Positions 9,309 through 20,693 of a stretch of DNA of 64,000 nucleotides are shown here, piece after piece. The DNA comes from Apilactobacillus micheneri. GTDB lineage: Bacteria; Bacillota; Bacilli; Lactobacillales; Lactobacillaceae. The stretch's first letter is position 1; each line of letters starts with the position of its first letter. The stretch is taken from positions 156,532-220,531 of the forward strand of contig NZ_POSO01000004.1 in assembly GCF_002993975.1 (NCBI RefSeq). The letters are read 5' to 3'. The notes under the pieces were generated by a model. The model saw nothing but the letters and a program-made list of their open reading frames with translations. It was not told the origin of the DNA and did no database searches. Both the position numbers and the translations under genes were made by a program.

Positions 9309-10633
9309 AATAACTTCTGTCCTAGTTTATTCATATATTTGATTTGTTTAACTGCCTTTTTTATAGTTTTTGTATAATAGTTTATTAAAAATGTAACTTC
9401 ACCAAAAGGACGATCCTTTTTTCTCCCTACTCTTCCTGCAATTTGAACTAAAGCAGAAGTTGAAAAAATATTATCTTCAGCACCCAAAACAATTACATCA
9501 ATTCCAGGAAAGGTAACCCCTCGCTCTAAAATCGTGGTAGTAATCAAAAATAATACTTTTTCATCACGCATCTTTTGCACTTTTTCTATTCGTTTATCAT
9601 CAGTTGAATGGACAGTTTCCCATAGTTGAGGATTAAATTTCATTTTTAGCAAATCAGACAAAGGCTTTAAATCCTTAACTCGTGGCACAAATAATAAAAA
9701 TCTCTGGTTACTGTTTATTTTATTATTAATTAAACTTAAAAGTTTAAACGGTAGTTTTTGTTTATTAATCCTTAAACGCCAATTTCCTATTAATTTATTA
9801 TTAATTTCGGGTAATAGATGTTGGTGAAAACGTAATGGTAAATAACTAATATTTAGTTCATTATATTTAACTAATTTGATTAAATCTTCGGATGGAGTCG
9901 CAGTTAGATATAATAAACTAGAATTAATTTTACATGCATTTTGAGCTGCAAAATGTAACCCTGCATCTGATACATATGGAAATGAATCCACTTCATCAAT
10001 AATTAGCACATCAAAAGCACGATAGAATCTCAATAATTGATGGGTTGTACATACCGTAATTTGAGTATATCGGTATTCTTCATCTTGACGTCCATGTAAT
10101 AAAATCATATCAGTATTTTTAAAAGCAGCCTTAATTCTCGGAAATAACTCGTTACAAACATCAACTCTTGGTGAAGCGATACAAATACGTTTATTTTGTT
10201 TAATCGCTTCTTCAATCCCTTTAAATAACATTTCAGTTTTTCCAGCACCAGTGACTGCCCATAATAAGTGTTTCTTGTTTTGGTTAAAAACTTCAATAAT
10301 ATCTCTAGAACAGTCTTTTTGTAAATTGGTTAATTGACCTTCCCATGTTAATATCGGATTTGATTTTTTAAAATTATTAGGTTCATCTAGATAACATAAT
10401 CGTTTTTTGAAAGTTACTCTACCTAGATTTATACAAATTGGACAATAATAATTATCATTGGGTAATTCAGCATTTATTTTATTGCTATCTTGTCCACATC
10501 GTTTACAATGAATATGGTTATTATGTACTTCAATTGGAAAATATCTTTTTATTAAACTAGATTTCAATAATTTAGAATCAATCACTGTTTCATCAATTTG
10601 TCTTCCATATAATTCCACTAAATTTTTAATCAT
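9305..10633 (-). CDS. comFA: ComFA DNA-uptake DEAD-type ATPase
   Basis: Membrane-associated helicase-like ATPase that helps draw transforming DNA into the cytosol. The 442 residues contain a four-cysteine zinc finger (CKRC 43-46, CPIC 64-67), Walker A GAGKTE (129-134), DEVD (213-216), and helicase C motifs including QIAGRVGRKKDRP near the end. It reads into comFC. No convincing Shine-Dalgarno precedes the ATG, which follows an A/T-rich stretch containing TGCGTATT; this resembles loosely a competence-sigma -10 box and could indicate a very short leader. It faces the plus-strand yigZ gene. Confidence 0.94.
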   Translation of the reverse strand: MIKNLVELYGRQIDETVIDSKLLKSSLIKRYFPIEVHNNHIHCKRCGQDSNKINAELPNDNYYCPICINLGRVTFKKRLCYLDEPNNFKKSNPILTWEGQLTNLQKDCSRDIIEVFNQNKKHLLWAVTGAGKTEMLFKGIEEAIKQNKRICIASPRVDVCNELFPRIKAAFKNTDMILLHGRQDEEYRYTQITVCTTHQLLRFYRAFDVLIIDEVDSFPYVSDAGLHFAAQNACKINSSLLYLTATPSEDLIKLVKYNELNISYLPLRFHQHLLPEINNKLIGNWRLRINKQKLPFKLLSLINNKINSNQRFLLFVPRVKDLKPLSDLLKMKFNPQLWETVHSTDDKRIEKVQKMRDEKVLFLITTTILERGVTFPGIDVIVLGAEDNIFSTSALVQIAGRVGRKKDRPFGEVTFLINYYTKTIKKAVKQIKYMNKLGQKLL

Positions 10634-10684
10634 ACTTAATAAATACGCAAAAATAAAAAAATTAATATAAGAGGTTCTTTAAAA

Positions 10685-11343
10685 ATGCAAAAAAATTATT
10701 TAACAATAAAAACAAAAGGATCAAATGAAATTGATATAAAAAATCAAGATTTATTTGCAATATTGCAAGAGTTCAAAATGAAGAAGAAGCAAATAATTTT
10801 ATTGAAAGCATCAAGTTAGAAAATAAAAAAGCCACCCATAATTGCTATGCATACGTAATTGGGCAGGATGATCATATTCAACGTGCTAGTGATAATGGAG
10901 AACCATCTGGTACAGCTGGAGTCCCTATTTTAGATGCAATTAAAATGATTGGTATTCATAATACAGTTGCCGTTGTTACAAGATATTTTGGTGGAATTAA
11001 ACTAGGTGCGGGTGGATTGATTCGCGCTTATAGTAATGCAACCACTAAGGCAATTGAAAGCGTCGGAGTAATTGAAAAAGTTTTACAAACTGAAATTACA
11101 ATTAATGTAGATTATAAATTATTTGATCAATTGCAATATCATTTAAATGAAAATGATATTAATATTATTGATACTCAATATACTGATAAAGTTTCAGTCA
11201 TTGTAGCTATCGATAATCATTATATTGAAGCTTTTAAACAAGATATCGTTAATTTATTAAATAATCGCGTTAGTATGGTTGACGGTGATGAAAAATATTT
11301 TGAAGTAGATTTTGATCCATATAAAGATAATAAAAAAGATTGA
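10685..11343 (+). pseudogene. YigZ/YvyE (IMPACT family) gene with a one-base frameshift
   Basis: Starting at ATG 10685 the frame reads MQKNYLTIKTKGSNEIDIKN, a normal YigZ beginning, but then goes out of frame near 10744-10752 and stops early. Adding one A (CAAGA to CAAAGA) lets the reading continue as RFICNIARVQNEEEANNFIE and on through ATHNCYAYVIG, DNGEPSGTAGVP and VVTRYFGGIKLGAGGLIRAY, the family hallmark, to the stop at 11343. The longest intact open frame (from 10945) lacks the first third. YigZ proteins are small cytosolic proteins of poorly defined, translation-related role. Either the gene is decayed or the base is missing from the assembly. Confidence 0.85.
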
Positions 11344-11368
11344 TTCTTAAACAGAATCAATCTTTTTT
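11332..11368. terminator. bidirectional terminator between yigZ and tagO
   Basis: A 15-bp perfect stem (AAAAAAGATTGATTC and its complement) with a 7-base loop, flanked by A and T runs, covers the stop codons of both convergent genes. Confidence 0.88.
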
Positions 11369-12464
11369 AGTGATTACTTTTACTAGTATTTTCTTTTACA
11401 ATTTTCTTAATTGCGTTTAACAATGGTTGCCTACCTTTACCAGCTAAATCAATAGATTCCACAAATAATTCAAGTCCTAATAGTGTAGCAATTGTAAGTA
11501 GAATAGAACCCCACATTGTTGAAATTGGATATAGTAATGAAATAAATGAAAAGATTAAAGCAATTCCATAAATAACTAAAACCGTTTGACGATGAGTTAA
11601 ACCAATTTGCATTAAACGATGGTGTAAATGCTTTTTATCAGCATGTGAAATAGCTTGTTTATTTAATAACCTTCTTAAAATAGCATAAATGGTATCAGTA
11701 ATTGGCACCCCTAAAATAATAACTGGGATGATTACGGTAATAAAGGTAGCATTTTTCAAACCATTTAAAGAGAATATAGAAATCATAAAGCCAATAAATA
11801 ATGATCCCGTATCTCCCAAATAAATTCTTGCAGGAAAAAAGTTATATGGTAAAAAGCCTAAACAAGATGCAACTAGTGCAAATATCATAATAGATACATA
11901 TGTATTACCTACATTTAAGAAAAACATCCCTGTAATTCCCATGGTAGTTAGTGCAATTGCCGATACTCCAGTGGCTAATCCATCAAGCCCATCAATTAAA
12001 TTAACAGCATTCGTAATGGCTAAAATCCAAATCCAAGTAATTGGTAAACTAAACCAACCTAGACCAAAAGTTCCGATAAATGGTAATGTTACTGTGTTCA
12101 TCTGAACGCTACCTAAAAAGAAAACCACTATGGATGCTAAACTTATGCCCAAAACTTTTTGACGAGGTTTAAGGACCCATATATCATCGATAACACCAGT
12201 TAATATTATTATCGCTTCACCAGCAAGCATTCCATATAGCTGATGTGTGGGCATCTGTTTTCTTAACAAAATAGTTGTCGAAAATGTATACGATGCAAAG
12301 ATTGCTAAACCACCCAAAGTGGGCATAGGAATTTTATTCATCCTTCGTTTATTTGGATCATCAAGAGCTCCCCATCTAAAAGCTAATTTCCTAATAAATG
12401 GAGTTAGAACAGCTGAAATTATTAAAGTCGCAAATAAGCAAACGATTATTTCAAGTTTTAACAT
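11367..12464 (-). CDS. tagO: undecaprenyl-phosphate N-acetylglucosamine-1-phosphate transferase
   Basis: Transfers GlcNAc-1-phosphate from UDP-GlcNAc to undecaprenyl phosphate, the first committed step of wall teichoic acid linkage-unit synthesis. The 365-residue protein has about eleven membrane segments and the polyprenyl-phosphate sugar-transferase motifs: the early DDPNKRRMNK loop, NAVNLIDGLDGLATG in the middle, and the histidine cluster HADKKHLHHRL. ATG 12464 is chosen because GAAAGG lies before it; an earlier in-frame start six codons upstream overlaps that site. It sits convergent to yigZ, as in Bacillus where tagO and yvyE are neighbours. Confidence 0.93.
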   Translation of the reverse strand: MLKLEIIVCLFATLIISAVLTPFIRKLAFRWGALDDPNKRRMNKIPMPTLGGLAIFASYTFSTTILLRKQMPTHQLYGMLAGEAIIILTGVIDDIWVLKPRQKVLGISLASIVVFFLGSVQMNTVTLPFIGTFGLGWFSLPITWIWILAITNAVNLIDGLDGLATGVSAIALTTMGITGMFFLNVGNTYVSIMIFALVASCLGFLPYNFFPARIYLGDTGSLFIGFMISIFSLNGLKNATFITVIIPVIILGVPITDTIYAILRRLLNKQAISHADKKHLHHRLMQIGLTHRQTVLVIYGIALIFSFISLLYPISTMWGSILLTIATLLGLELFVESIDLAGKGRQPLLNAIKKIVKENTSKSNH

Positions 12465-12541
12465 TAATCGTTTTCCTTTCAATTAAATTTATATTAACTA
12501 AATTATACAAATATGCACAATCAAAAACAAGTTTGATAAAC

Positions 12542-12571
12542 AAAAAAGGATTCCAAAAGGAATCCTTTTTT
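12542..12571 (-). terminator. intrinsic terminator of groESL
   Basis: A 13-bp perfect stem (AAAAAAGGATTCC with its complement, loop AAAA) followed by U residues lies 21 bases after the groEL stop. Confidence 0.88.
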
Positions 12572-12591
12572 GTTTATATTATATTAAATGA

Positions 12592-14226
<1,635 letters not shown>

Positions 14227-14254
14227 TCATTAAATTTTTAATAATTCATTTTTA

Positions 14255-14539
14255 TTAATCAATAATCGCAACAATGTCCTTATCATGCAAAATTAAGTAA
14301 GATTCACCATTATAGTCAACTGAAGTTCCAGAATATTTATCAAATAGTACTTTATCTCCAGCTTTAACAGATGGTTCTAATGTTTTGCCATTATCTAGAA
14401 TACGTCCAGATCCAACAGCAATAACTTTTCCAGTTTGTGGTTTTTCTTTAGCATTATTAGCTAAAACAATGCCACCAACCGTCTTTTCTTCTTCATTTTG
14501 TGTTTCAATAACAACACGATCACCTAATGGTTTTAACAT
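14255..14539 (-). CDS. groES: co-chaperonin GroES (10 kDa)
   Basis: Heptameric lid for GroEL. With the start at 14539 the protein is [20 protein letters not shown], 94 residues, the normal GroES length, and GGAGGG stands seven bases before the ATG. An in-frame start eight codons upstream would run through that ribosome site and is rejected. The mobile loop ([10 protein letters not shown]) and the GSGRIL/DKVLF segments are conserved. First gene of the operon, placed directly behind the CIRCE operator. Confidence 0.98.
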   Translation of the reverse strand: MLKPLGDRVVIETQNEEEKTVGGIVLANNAKEKPQTGKVIAVGSGRILDNGKTLEPSVKAGDKVLFDKYSGTSVDYNGESYLILHDKDIVAIID

Positions 14540-14573
14540 TGTTACTATCCCTCCAATTAACATTTAATAACCG

Positions 14574-14600
14574 TTAGCACTTAATATAAAAGAGTGCTAA
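14574..14600 (-). promoter_or_regulatory. CIRCE operator (HrcA binding site)
   Basis: TTAGCACTT, nine bases, GAGTGCTAA: this matches the canonical CIRCE inverted repeat (TTAGCACTC-N9-GAGTGCTAA) with one base changed in one arm. It lies just downstream of the groESL -10 box, where bound HrcA would block transcription until heat shock. hrcA is not in the window. Confidence 0.95.
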
Positions 14601-14611
14601 TTACAATTATT

Positions 14612-14640
14612 AATATATTATTTTTTATGATTAAATGCAA
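14612..14640 (-). promoter_or_regulatory. groESL promoter
   Basis: On the minus strand: -35 TTGCAT (14635-14640), 17-base spacer, -10 TATATT (14612-14617). The start would fall at the edge of the CIRCE element, consistent with HrcA control of a vegetative promoter. Confidence 0.7.
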
Positions 14641-14654
14641 GAAAGATGCTTAAT

Positions 14655-14688
14655 AAAAAAGTACCTTCATAATTTATGAAAGTACTTA
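14655..14688 (-). terminator. intrinsic terminator of rex
   Basis: A stem formed by AAGTACCTTCATAA and TTATGAAAGTACTT (one G-U or mismatch position), followed on the minus strand by a U run. It separates rex from the groESL promoter. Confidence 0.82.
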
Positions 14689-14705
14689 GAAATTAGTATT
14701 TATTT

Positions 14706-15329
14706 TTAATTATCATAATGTTCAATAAAGTAAATAAGTGTCTGTAATTCATTTGTTAAATCTACGTTTTGTACTCTGACATTTTTAGGAGCTGACAATC
14801 TTTTAGAAGTGAAATTCATAATTCCCTTAGCTCCACCAGCAATCGCTTGATCACAAATTTTTTGAGCTACTCCTGTTGGAACTGTTAAAATAACAACTTC
14901 AATTTGTTGTTCACTTAATTGTTTTTCAAGATCATTAACATCATATACTGGTACACCACTTTGAACAGTATTAATCATATTATCATGAATATCAAATGCT
15001 GCAGAAATTCTCACATTACTATCTTTGTGAAAATTAAAATGCAATAATGCTTGGCCTAAGTTACCTAATCCTACCAATGCTGCATTTGTTAAATGATCTT
15101 GATTTAAAATCTTTTTAAAGAAATCTAATAAGTCATCAACATCGTATCCATAGCCACGTTTACCAAGGGCACCGAAATAAGAAAGATCTCTTCTAATTGT
15201 TGCTGAATCAACTTGAACTGCATCGGCAAAAGTACTTGAAGAAATACGCTTAACTTTCGCACCATGCAATCCACTAAGATATCGATAATACATAGGCAAT
15301 CTTTTTGCTGTTGCCCTAGGAATTTTCAT
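14706..15329 (-). CDS. rex: redox-sensing transcriptional repressor Rex
   Basis: Rex senses the NADH/NAD+ ratio and represses fermentation and respiration genes when NADH is low. From the start at 15329 the protein is [18 protein letters not shown], 207 residues, with an N-terminal winged helix ([20 protein letters not shown], about 42-61) and the Rossmann loop GLGNLG (87-92). GAGGAGG lies eight bases before this ATG; the nearer ATG two codons upstream would be only two bases from the site. It is divergent from the ABC-F gene and next to groESL, as in Bacillus. Confidence 0.96.
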   Translation of the reverse strand: MKIPRATAKRLPMYYRYLSGLHGAKVKRISSSTFADAVQVDSATIRRDLSYFGALGKRGYGYDVDDLLDFFKKILNQDHLTNAALVGLGNLGQALLHFNFHKDSNVRISAAFDIHDNMINTVQSGVPVYDVNDLEKQLSEQQIEVVILTVPTGVAQKICDQAIAGGAKGIMNFTSKRLSAPKNVRVQNVDLTNELQTLIYFIEHYDN

Positions 15330-15503
15330 GTCCATTGCCTCCTCTTGAGTTTTACACATAACGAACTATAATTTTAACACAAAAATATTGATTGTGAAAT
15401 ACTTTTCAATCTTTTATAGTTGTATAATTTTAATAATATATACGTTATGTGCTAAAATGACTAGTATTGTTATATTTATAATCACTTACAGGAGGTGAAT
15501 AGT

Positions 15504-17441
15504 TTGATTATTTTACAAGCTAATAAGTTAACAAAACGTTTTGGTGGAGAAGATCTTTTCACAAATGTAAATATGAGCATTCCAGAAAATGGTAAAGTTG
15601 GCTTAGTTGGTCGTAACGGTGCTGGTAAATCAACATTAGTAAAGATGATTTTAGGTAAAGAATCGATTGATGAAGGAAACGTTACAACTAAAAATGGCTT
15701 AACAATTGGGTATTTGGCCCAAAATACTGGCTTAAGGTCAAAAAGAACTATTATAGAAGAAATGGAATCTGTTTTTAAAGAGCTACGTGAATTAGAAACA
15801 AAAATACACGAATATGAACAAAAAATGGCTGATCCTAAAGTCATTGATAACCCTGAAAAGCTAGCAGAGATTAGTAAAGTATATGATAAATTACAGGCAA
15901 CTTTTTTAGCCAAAAATGGCTTTGGATATGAAGCAGAGATTAGGTCAGTACTTGCGGGATTTGGTTTTAAAAAAGACTCATATAATAAAAAGATTAATGA
16001 ATTATCTGGTGGTCAACAAACTCAATTAGCTATGGCTAAATTATTATTGGAAAAAAGAGACTTATTAATTCTTGATGAACCTACTAATCATATTGACGTT
16101 AAAACTATATCTTGGTTAGAAAATTACATTAAGGGATATCCAGGAGCATTATTAATCATTTCACATGATCGCTACTTTATGGATAAAATTGTAAACGAAG
16201 TTTATGATTTAAATCATGGACATTTAGATGCATATAAAGGTGATTATTCTTCTTTCGTCAAACAAAAACAGGAAAATTATCAAATTCAACTTAAAAATTT
16301 TGAAAAACAACAAAAGAAAATTCATAAAATGGAAGATTTTGTTAAGAAAAATATTGTAAGAGCATCTACAACCAAACGAGCACAAGCTCGTCGTAAACAA
16401 TTAGAAAAAATGGAGCGTATTGATGCCCCTGAAAATGAAGAAAAAGCCGCTAAATTTTCATTTTCACCTTACAAGCAAAGTGGAAATGTAGTTTTAAAAG
16501 TTAGTGATCTTACAATTGGATATAATAATCAAAAAATAAGCAATAATATAAATTTGGATATAAAAAAACATCAGGCAGTTGCATTAATTGGACCTAATGG
16601 TGTTGGAAAATCCACTTTATTAAAAACTATAATTAAACAAATACCAAAAATAACTGGAAAAATTAATATTGGTACTGGTGTACAAATTGGTTATTATGAT
16701 CAGCACCAAGAAAAACTACATTACAAAAAAACTGTTTTAGATGAAATATGGGACGATTACCCTACCCAAACTGAACAACATATTAGATCAATTTTAGGTA
16801 GCTTTTTATTTTCAGGTAATGATGTTGATAAAGTTGTAAGTACCCTTTCTGGTGGAGAAAAGGCTCGCTTGTTATTAACTAAACTAGCAATGCACCACGA
16901 TAATTTTCTTATTTTGGATGAACCTACTAATCATCTCGATATTGATAGCCGAGAGGTTTTAGAAAATGCTTTGAATTTATTTGACGGTACTATTCTATTT
17001 GTTTCTCATGACCGTTACTTTATTAATAAAATTGCAACTTCAATTATTGAACTAACAAATAATGGTTCTGAAGAATATTTAGGTAACTATGATTATTATG
17101 TAGAGAAAAAAGAAGAACAATTAGCCATTAAACAGCGTGAAGAAGCAAAAGAAGATAATAATAAAGAAGCTAATGTTCAATCTGATAATCAAAAACAATT
17201 CATAATCAACAAAAATCAACAAAAAGAAGAGCGTAAAATTAAAAGAATCATTGAAAAGATAGAAACCGATTTAGATAATTTAAATCAAAATAAAACAGAT
17301 CTTGAGCAATCAATGGTTAAACCAGAAAACTTGCAAAATATTGATAAATTAAATGATTTACAAGCAAAATTAGATGATATCAATAAACAAATTACAGAAA
17401 AAGAAAATAAATGGGAAGAATATAGTCTTAAGATTGAATAA
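15504..17441 (+). CDS. ABC-F family ATPase (YdiF-like)
   Basis: Soluble tandem ABC ATPase without membrane segments, of the ABC-F class that binds the ribosome E site. Domain 1: Walker A GRNGAGKST (36-44), LSGGQQ signature, Walker B LLILDEPTNHID. A basic linker follows, then domain 2: GPNGVGKST, LSGGEKARLLL, FLILDEPTNHLD, and a C-terminal coiled-coil tail rich in Lys/Glu (about 540-645). TTG 15504 is chosen because GGAGG lies eight bases before it; GTG 15495 overlaps that site. Bacillus has ydiF next to rex and the t6A genes, so it is most likely a YdiF orthologue. Substrate ribosome state is unknown. Confidence 0.88.
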   Translation: MIILQANKLTKRFGGEDLFTNVNMSIPENGKVGLVGRNGAGKSTLVKMILGKESIDEGNVTTKNGLTIGYLAQNTGLRSKRTIIEEMESVFKELRELETKIHEYEQKMADPKVIDNPEKLAEISKVYDKLQATFLAKNGFGYEAEIRSVLAGFGFKKDSYNKKINELSGGQQTQLAMAKLLLEKRDLLILDEPTNHIDVKTISWLENYIKGYPGALLIISHDRYFMDKIVNEVYDLNHGHLDAYKGDYSSFVKQKQENYQIQLKNFEKQQKKIHKMEDFVKKNIVRASTTKRAQARRKQLEKMERIDAPENEEKAAKFSFSPYKQSGNVVLKVSDLTIGYNNQKISNNINLDIKKHQAVALIGPNGVGKSTLLKTIIKQIPKITGKINIGTGVQIGYYDQHQEKLHYKKTVLDEIWDDYPTQTEQHIRSILGSFLFSGNDVDKVVSTLSGGEKARLLLTKLAMHHDNFLILDEPTNHLDIDSREVLENALNLFDGTILFVSHDRYFINKIATSIIELTNNGSEEYLGNYDYYVEKKEEQLAIKQREEAKEDNNKEANVQSDNQKQFIINKNQQKEERKIKRIIEKIETDLDNLNQNKTDLEQSMVKPENLQNIDKLNDLQAKLDDINKQITEKENKWEEYSLKIE

Positions 17442-17478
17442 AAAAGGCATTTATCGAATTTACGATAATGCCTTTTTT
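17440..17478. terminator. bidirectional terminator between the ABC-F gene and tsaD
   Basis: A hairpin with GGCATT/AATGCC at its base, a bulge and A/T runs on both sides overlaps both stop codons of the convergent genes. Confidence 0.8.
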
Positions 17479-18502
17479 ATTTATCTTCTAACAAATCAAA
17501 GTCCAAGCTAGGATCTGCGTTTAAGTTAACACCTGCAAAAATATTCTTTTTAGCTAAAACATAACCTGCTGCACCAATCATCGCAGCATTATCACCACAT
17601 AATTTTAATGGCACTTTTACCAATTGGGTGTTTGGAACATCATTAATTGCTTTATCTAAAGCAGATCTTAGTCCATGATTAGCAGCCACTCCGCCTGCTA
17701 ATATAAGTTGATGAACCGGATATTTAGCTAATGCTCGCTTAGTTTTATACACTAATACATCAACAACTGCATCTTGAAAACTAGTTGCTAAATCATCCTT
17801 ATTTAATTTTTCTTTTATCTGATCAGCATGATGTGTTGTATTTAAAAATGCACTTTTTAATCCACTAAAACTAAAGTCAAAGTTATCGTCTTTTTCCATA
17901 GCACGTGGAAAATCAAAAGTATCTTTTCCCTTTGATGCCATTTCATCAACTTTAGGTCCAGCAGGATAATTAATTCCTAAGACTCGGCCAACCTTATCAT
18001 AAGCCTCACCAGCGGCATCATCTCTAGTTTCACCAATAATTTTAAATTCACCTTCTTCAGGCATTAAAACTAATTCTGTATGTCCACCAGAAACAACTAA
18101 TGCTAATGCAGGATATTCAATTTTTTCTACATAACGACCAGCTAAAATATGACCCGCAATATGATTGACTGGGATTAATGGAATATCATGAGCCCAAGCA
18201 ATTGTTTTAGCAGCAGTAACCCCAATTAATAAGGCACCTACTAATCCAGGACCATAAGTGACTGCAATTGCATCAATATCATCATAAGTTACATTTGCTT
18301 CTCTCATTGCATCATCAACACAAATAGTAATTTCTTCAATATGATGACGACTAGCCACTTCTGGTACCACTCCGCCAAAACGTTGATGACTTTTTATTTG
18401 TGTAGCAACAATATTTGATAAAATTTTATGACCATCTTCAATAATAGCCACACTAGTTTCATCACAACTAGATTCAAAAGACATTACTATATGTGGTTCC
18501 AA
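17477..18502 (-). CDS. tsaD: tRNA N6-threonylcarbamoyladenosine transferase TsaD
   Basis: Catalyses transfer of the threonylcarbamoyl group to A37 of ANN-decoding tRNAs, with TsaB. The 341 residues show the ASKHA fold with [12 protein letters not shown] (8-19), the iron-binding HIAGH motif (114-118), [14 protein letters not shown], and the [10 protein letters not shown] segment near 271. The start is TTG at 18502 with GAAGG about eight bases before it. It forms one minus-strand unit with rimI and tsaB. Confidence 0.97.
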   Translation of the reverse strand: MEPHIVMSFESSCDETSVAIIEDGHKILSNIVATQIKSHQRFGGVVPEVASRHHIEEITICVDDAMREANVTYDDIDAIAVTYGPGLVGALLIGVTAAKTIAWAHDIPLIPVNHIAGHILAGRYVEKIEYPALALVVSGGHTELVLMPEEGEFKIIGETRDDAAGEAYDKVGRVLGINYPAGPKVDEMASKGKDTFDFPRAMEKDDNFDFSFSGLKSAFLNTTHHADQIKEKLNKDDLATSFQDAVVDVLVYKTKRALAKYPVHQLILAGGVAANHGLRSALDKAINDVPNTQLVKVPLKLCGDNAAMIGAAGYVLAKKNIFAGVNLNADPSLDFDLLEDK

Positions 18503-18523
18503 AAAAATACCTTCATTTCTATA

Positions 18524-19123
18524 TTAAATTCCAAAATTATTAGGAATGGTTTCATACAAATTTAAGTCTAAAACCATATCCAATGCATCTTCGTTATCAT
18601 CGTCATAATAATTTTTCTTTAAACCATTTTTCTTAAATCCCAAATCAGAATATAATCTTTGCGCTCTAACATTGCTTAAACGTACTTCTAAAGAAACGGT
18701 TTCATATTCTAATTGACGTGCTTTTTGGATAACCTTAGCGATTAAAAAGTACCCTAATCCACGATCTTGAAATTCAGATAAAACAGCAACATTAGATATA
18801 TGGCAATCTTTTGCTTTATCATTCAAGGAACTACCGATAAAAGCAACAAGTTGATCGCGATATCTTACTAATAAATAGAATCGATCATCACGTGGACGTA
18901 ATTCGGTCTCAAATACATCTGCTGTCCAAGGCGTTGCTCCATTATAAACTGATTTCTCTACTTTTATGATATCAGGAATGTCTGTAACCATTGCTTTTGC
19001 AACATAATATTTATGATCATTGATCTCAACATTATGATTTTTAACTTTTAAACATTCCCTTTTAAAGGATTTATTAGTGTTAAGAAAAGTTTTTCGATAC
19101 CAATTAATCAAATTTTTCAACAT
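18524..19123 (-). CDS. rimI: ribosomal protein S18-alanine N-acetyltransferase-like GNAT
   Basis: A GNAT acetyltransferase of 199 residues placed between tsaB and tsaD, the position of rimI in Firmicutes. The acetyl-CoA loop QDRGLGYFL is near residue 125, followed by the ARQLEYETVSLEVRLSN strand-helix and the AQRLYSDLGF ending seen in RimI proteins. The N-terminal 45 residues are an extra basic segment beyond most RimI proteins. The start codon overlaps the end of tsaB by 20 bases, which argues for coupled translation. Acceptor protein is inferred from family only. Confidence 0.88.
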   Translation of the reverse strand: MLKNLINWYRKTFLNTNKSFKRECLKVKNHNVEINDHKYYVAKAMVTDIPDIIKVEKSVYNGATPWTADVFETELRPRDDRFYLLVRYRDQLVAFIGSSLNDKAKDCHISNVAVLSEFQDRGLGYFLIAKVIQKARQLEYETVSLEVRLSNVRAQRLYSDLGFKKNGLKKNYYDDDNEDALDMVLDLNLYETIPNNFGI

Positions 19124-19829
19124 ATGATGTTTCTTCTTCCTCAGGATTATTTTTCTTCCAATCTGCTTCTGCTTTAGTCAATCGTAAGTAATTAGGTACA
19201 AAACTATGGATATCTTTAATTGGAGCTTGTTTTTGTCCATAAATACCTAATTTAGCTGCTTGAGGTAAATTATCAAATTGATCTAACAATTTGAGATTAT
19301 CACCATAATTTTCGCTAAGTTTATCTAAAAAGTTTTCGGTCTCCCCAACCGCATAAATATTGGAATCAACACTTCCAACCAGTGATAACCACTTATCAAA
19401 ATCAGTATGTTGATCATTAATAATTGCTTTAGGCATCCCATTTTCAATTTTATATAGTCCTGTAAAGACATTGTTATTTCTGGCATCGAAGATTGGCATA
19501 ACTAAGCTACCTTCTAGTTGTACATTAAGAGCTAAAGTTAACAAACTAGAAACGCTTACTAAATCAATTCCTAAAGTATATGCTAAAGTTTTAGCAGTTG
19601 CTGTTGCGATACGAATTCCTGTATAAGAACCAGGACCATTAGCAACAACCACTCTCTGTAAATCTTTAGGTTTCATTCCAACTTTTTGAAACAATTCGTC
19701 AATAATTGGTAATAAATATTCAGCATGTTTTTGATGAACTGTAGTTGATTCTGTTGCTAAAACACGATCATAATCTAAAATAGCAACCGTTAATGGTCGA
19801 TTAGATGTGTCCAAAGCCAATACTTTCAT
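19104..19829 (-). CDS. tsaB: t6A biosynthesis protein TsaB
   Basis: Non-catalytic partner of TsaD that assembles the threonylcarbamoyl-transfer complex. The 241-residue ASKHA-type protein opens MKVLALDTSNRPLTVAILD and carries GPGSYTGIR (65-73), the TsaB hallmark. It is first in the tsaB-rimI-tsaD unit and overlaps rimI. The third partner tsaE is not in the window. Confidence 0.95.
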   Translation of the reverse strand: MKVLALDTSNRPLTVAILDYDRVLATESTTVHQKHAEYLLPIIDELFQKVGMKPKDLQRVVVANGPGSYTGIRIATATAKTLAYTLGIDLVSVSSLLTLALNVQLEGSLVMPIFDARNNNVFTGLYKIENGMPKAIINDQHTDFDKWLSLVGSVDSNIYAVGETENFLDKLSENYGDNLKLLDQFDNLPQAAKLGIYGQKQAPIKDIHSFVPNYLRLTKAEADWKKNNPEEEETSYVEKFD

Positions 19830-19885
19830 TTAATCTTCGATCCCCTTGATTTTATATTATTTTAAAATTACAAACTAAATTATAA

Positions 19886-19928
19886 CAAAAAAATAGACAT
19901 CTCCATAAAAAAATGAAAACGTCTATTA
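19886..19928 (-). terminator. intrinsic terminator after the thioesterase gene
   Basis: A 15-pair stem including G-U pairs, based on AATAGAC/GTCTATT, with a U-rich loop and a following U run on the minus strand, lies just after the stop at 19935. Confidence 0.75.
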
Positions 19929-19934
19929 ATTTAA

Positions 19935-20684
19935 TCAGTCATTTTGCCAAATGATATCGGCAACTGTACAATGCTTATCCCCACTCATAATTTCATGTTT
20001 AGTTAAAATATTACCACTTTCTAACTTTTCCATATTGTAATGACTTTCAATATCAGTACCATATTTAACTTCATTTTCATATCTTAAGTCAAAATGAACG
20101 GGTGAATGGGTAGTTAAAAACTCTGAAGGTAATACATTAATCATCCAGTCCATATAATGAGCATTATTGACATGCTTATTTGAATCAATATCAGTATATC
20201 TGACACTAAATCGACGATGATTAGAATTATCTAAGTCCACTTTAAGTGGTTTCATTAATTTTGGCACTTTGTTCACTTTTTCAGCACCAAATGGAGTAAC
20301 TATCTCACTAGGAATTGAGGCAATTCTTCTAGCTTCATAATTCATAACTGCCCATAGTCCTGTCATGTGAACCAAAAGATCACCATTTTCATCTTTAATT
20401 TTGAATTCACGATAGGCAAAATATTTATTATATGATTTGGATTTAGTAGTTACAGTGATTTCTTCATCCACAGTTGGCATCCGATTAATATCAACATTAT
20501 ATTGAATAACAATCCAAGTAACACCGAATTTTCTAACAAAATCAGCACCAACTCCAAGATAATCACTGTGGTCTTCAGAAGCTAATATAATAACGTCTAA
20601 CATCATTGCTAAAGTCATTCTTTTAGTAAAATCAGCTTCATAATAAGTAACTCGATGTTTTTCACTATATTCTGTAGGCTCCAT
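19935..20684 (-). CDS. acyl-ACP thioesterase
   Basis: A 249-residue protein with two tandem hot-dog folds, matching the bacterial acyl-ACP thioesterase (FAT) family that releases fatty acids from acyl carrier protein. Family-like segments include VTYYEADFTKRMTLAMML at the N-terminus, SDYLGVGADFV, and, in the second domain, RYTDIDSNKHVNNAHYMDW, which carries the Asp/Asn/His active-site region. It follows rsmI by nine bases and is probably the last gene of the replication-block transcript. Chain-length preference cannot be read from sequence. Confidence 0.88.
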   Translation of the reverse strand: MEPTEYSEKHRVTYYEADFTKRMTLAMMLDVIILASEDHSDYLGVGADFVRKFGVTWIVIQYNVDINRMPTVDEEITVTTKSKSYNKYFAYREFKIKDENGDLLVHMTGLWAVMNYEARRIASIPSEIVTPFGAEKVNKVPKLMKPLKVDLDNSNHRRFSVRYTDIDSNKHVNNAHYMDWMINVLPSEFLTTHSPVHFDLRYENEVKYGTDIESHYNMEKLESGNILTKHEIMSGDKHCTVADIIWQND

Positions 20685-20693
20685 AGTTAAACC

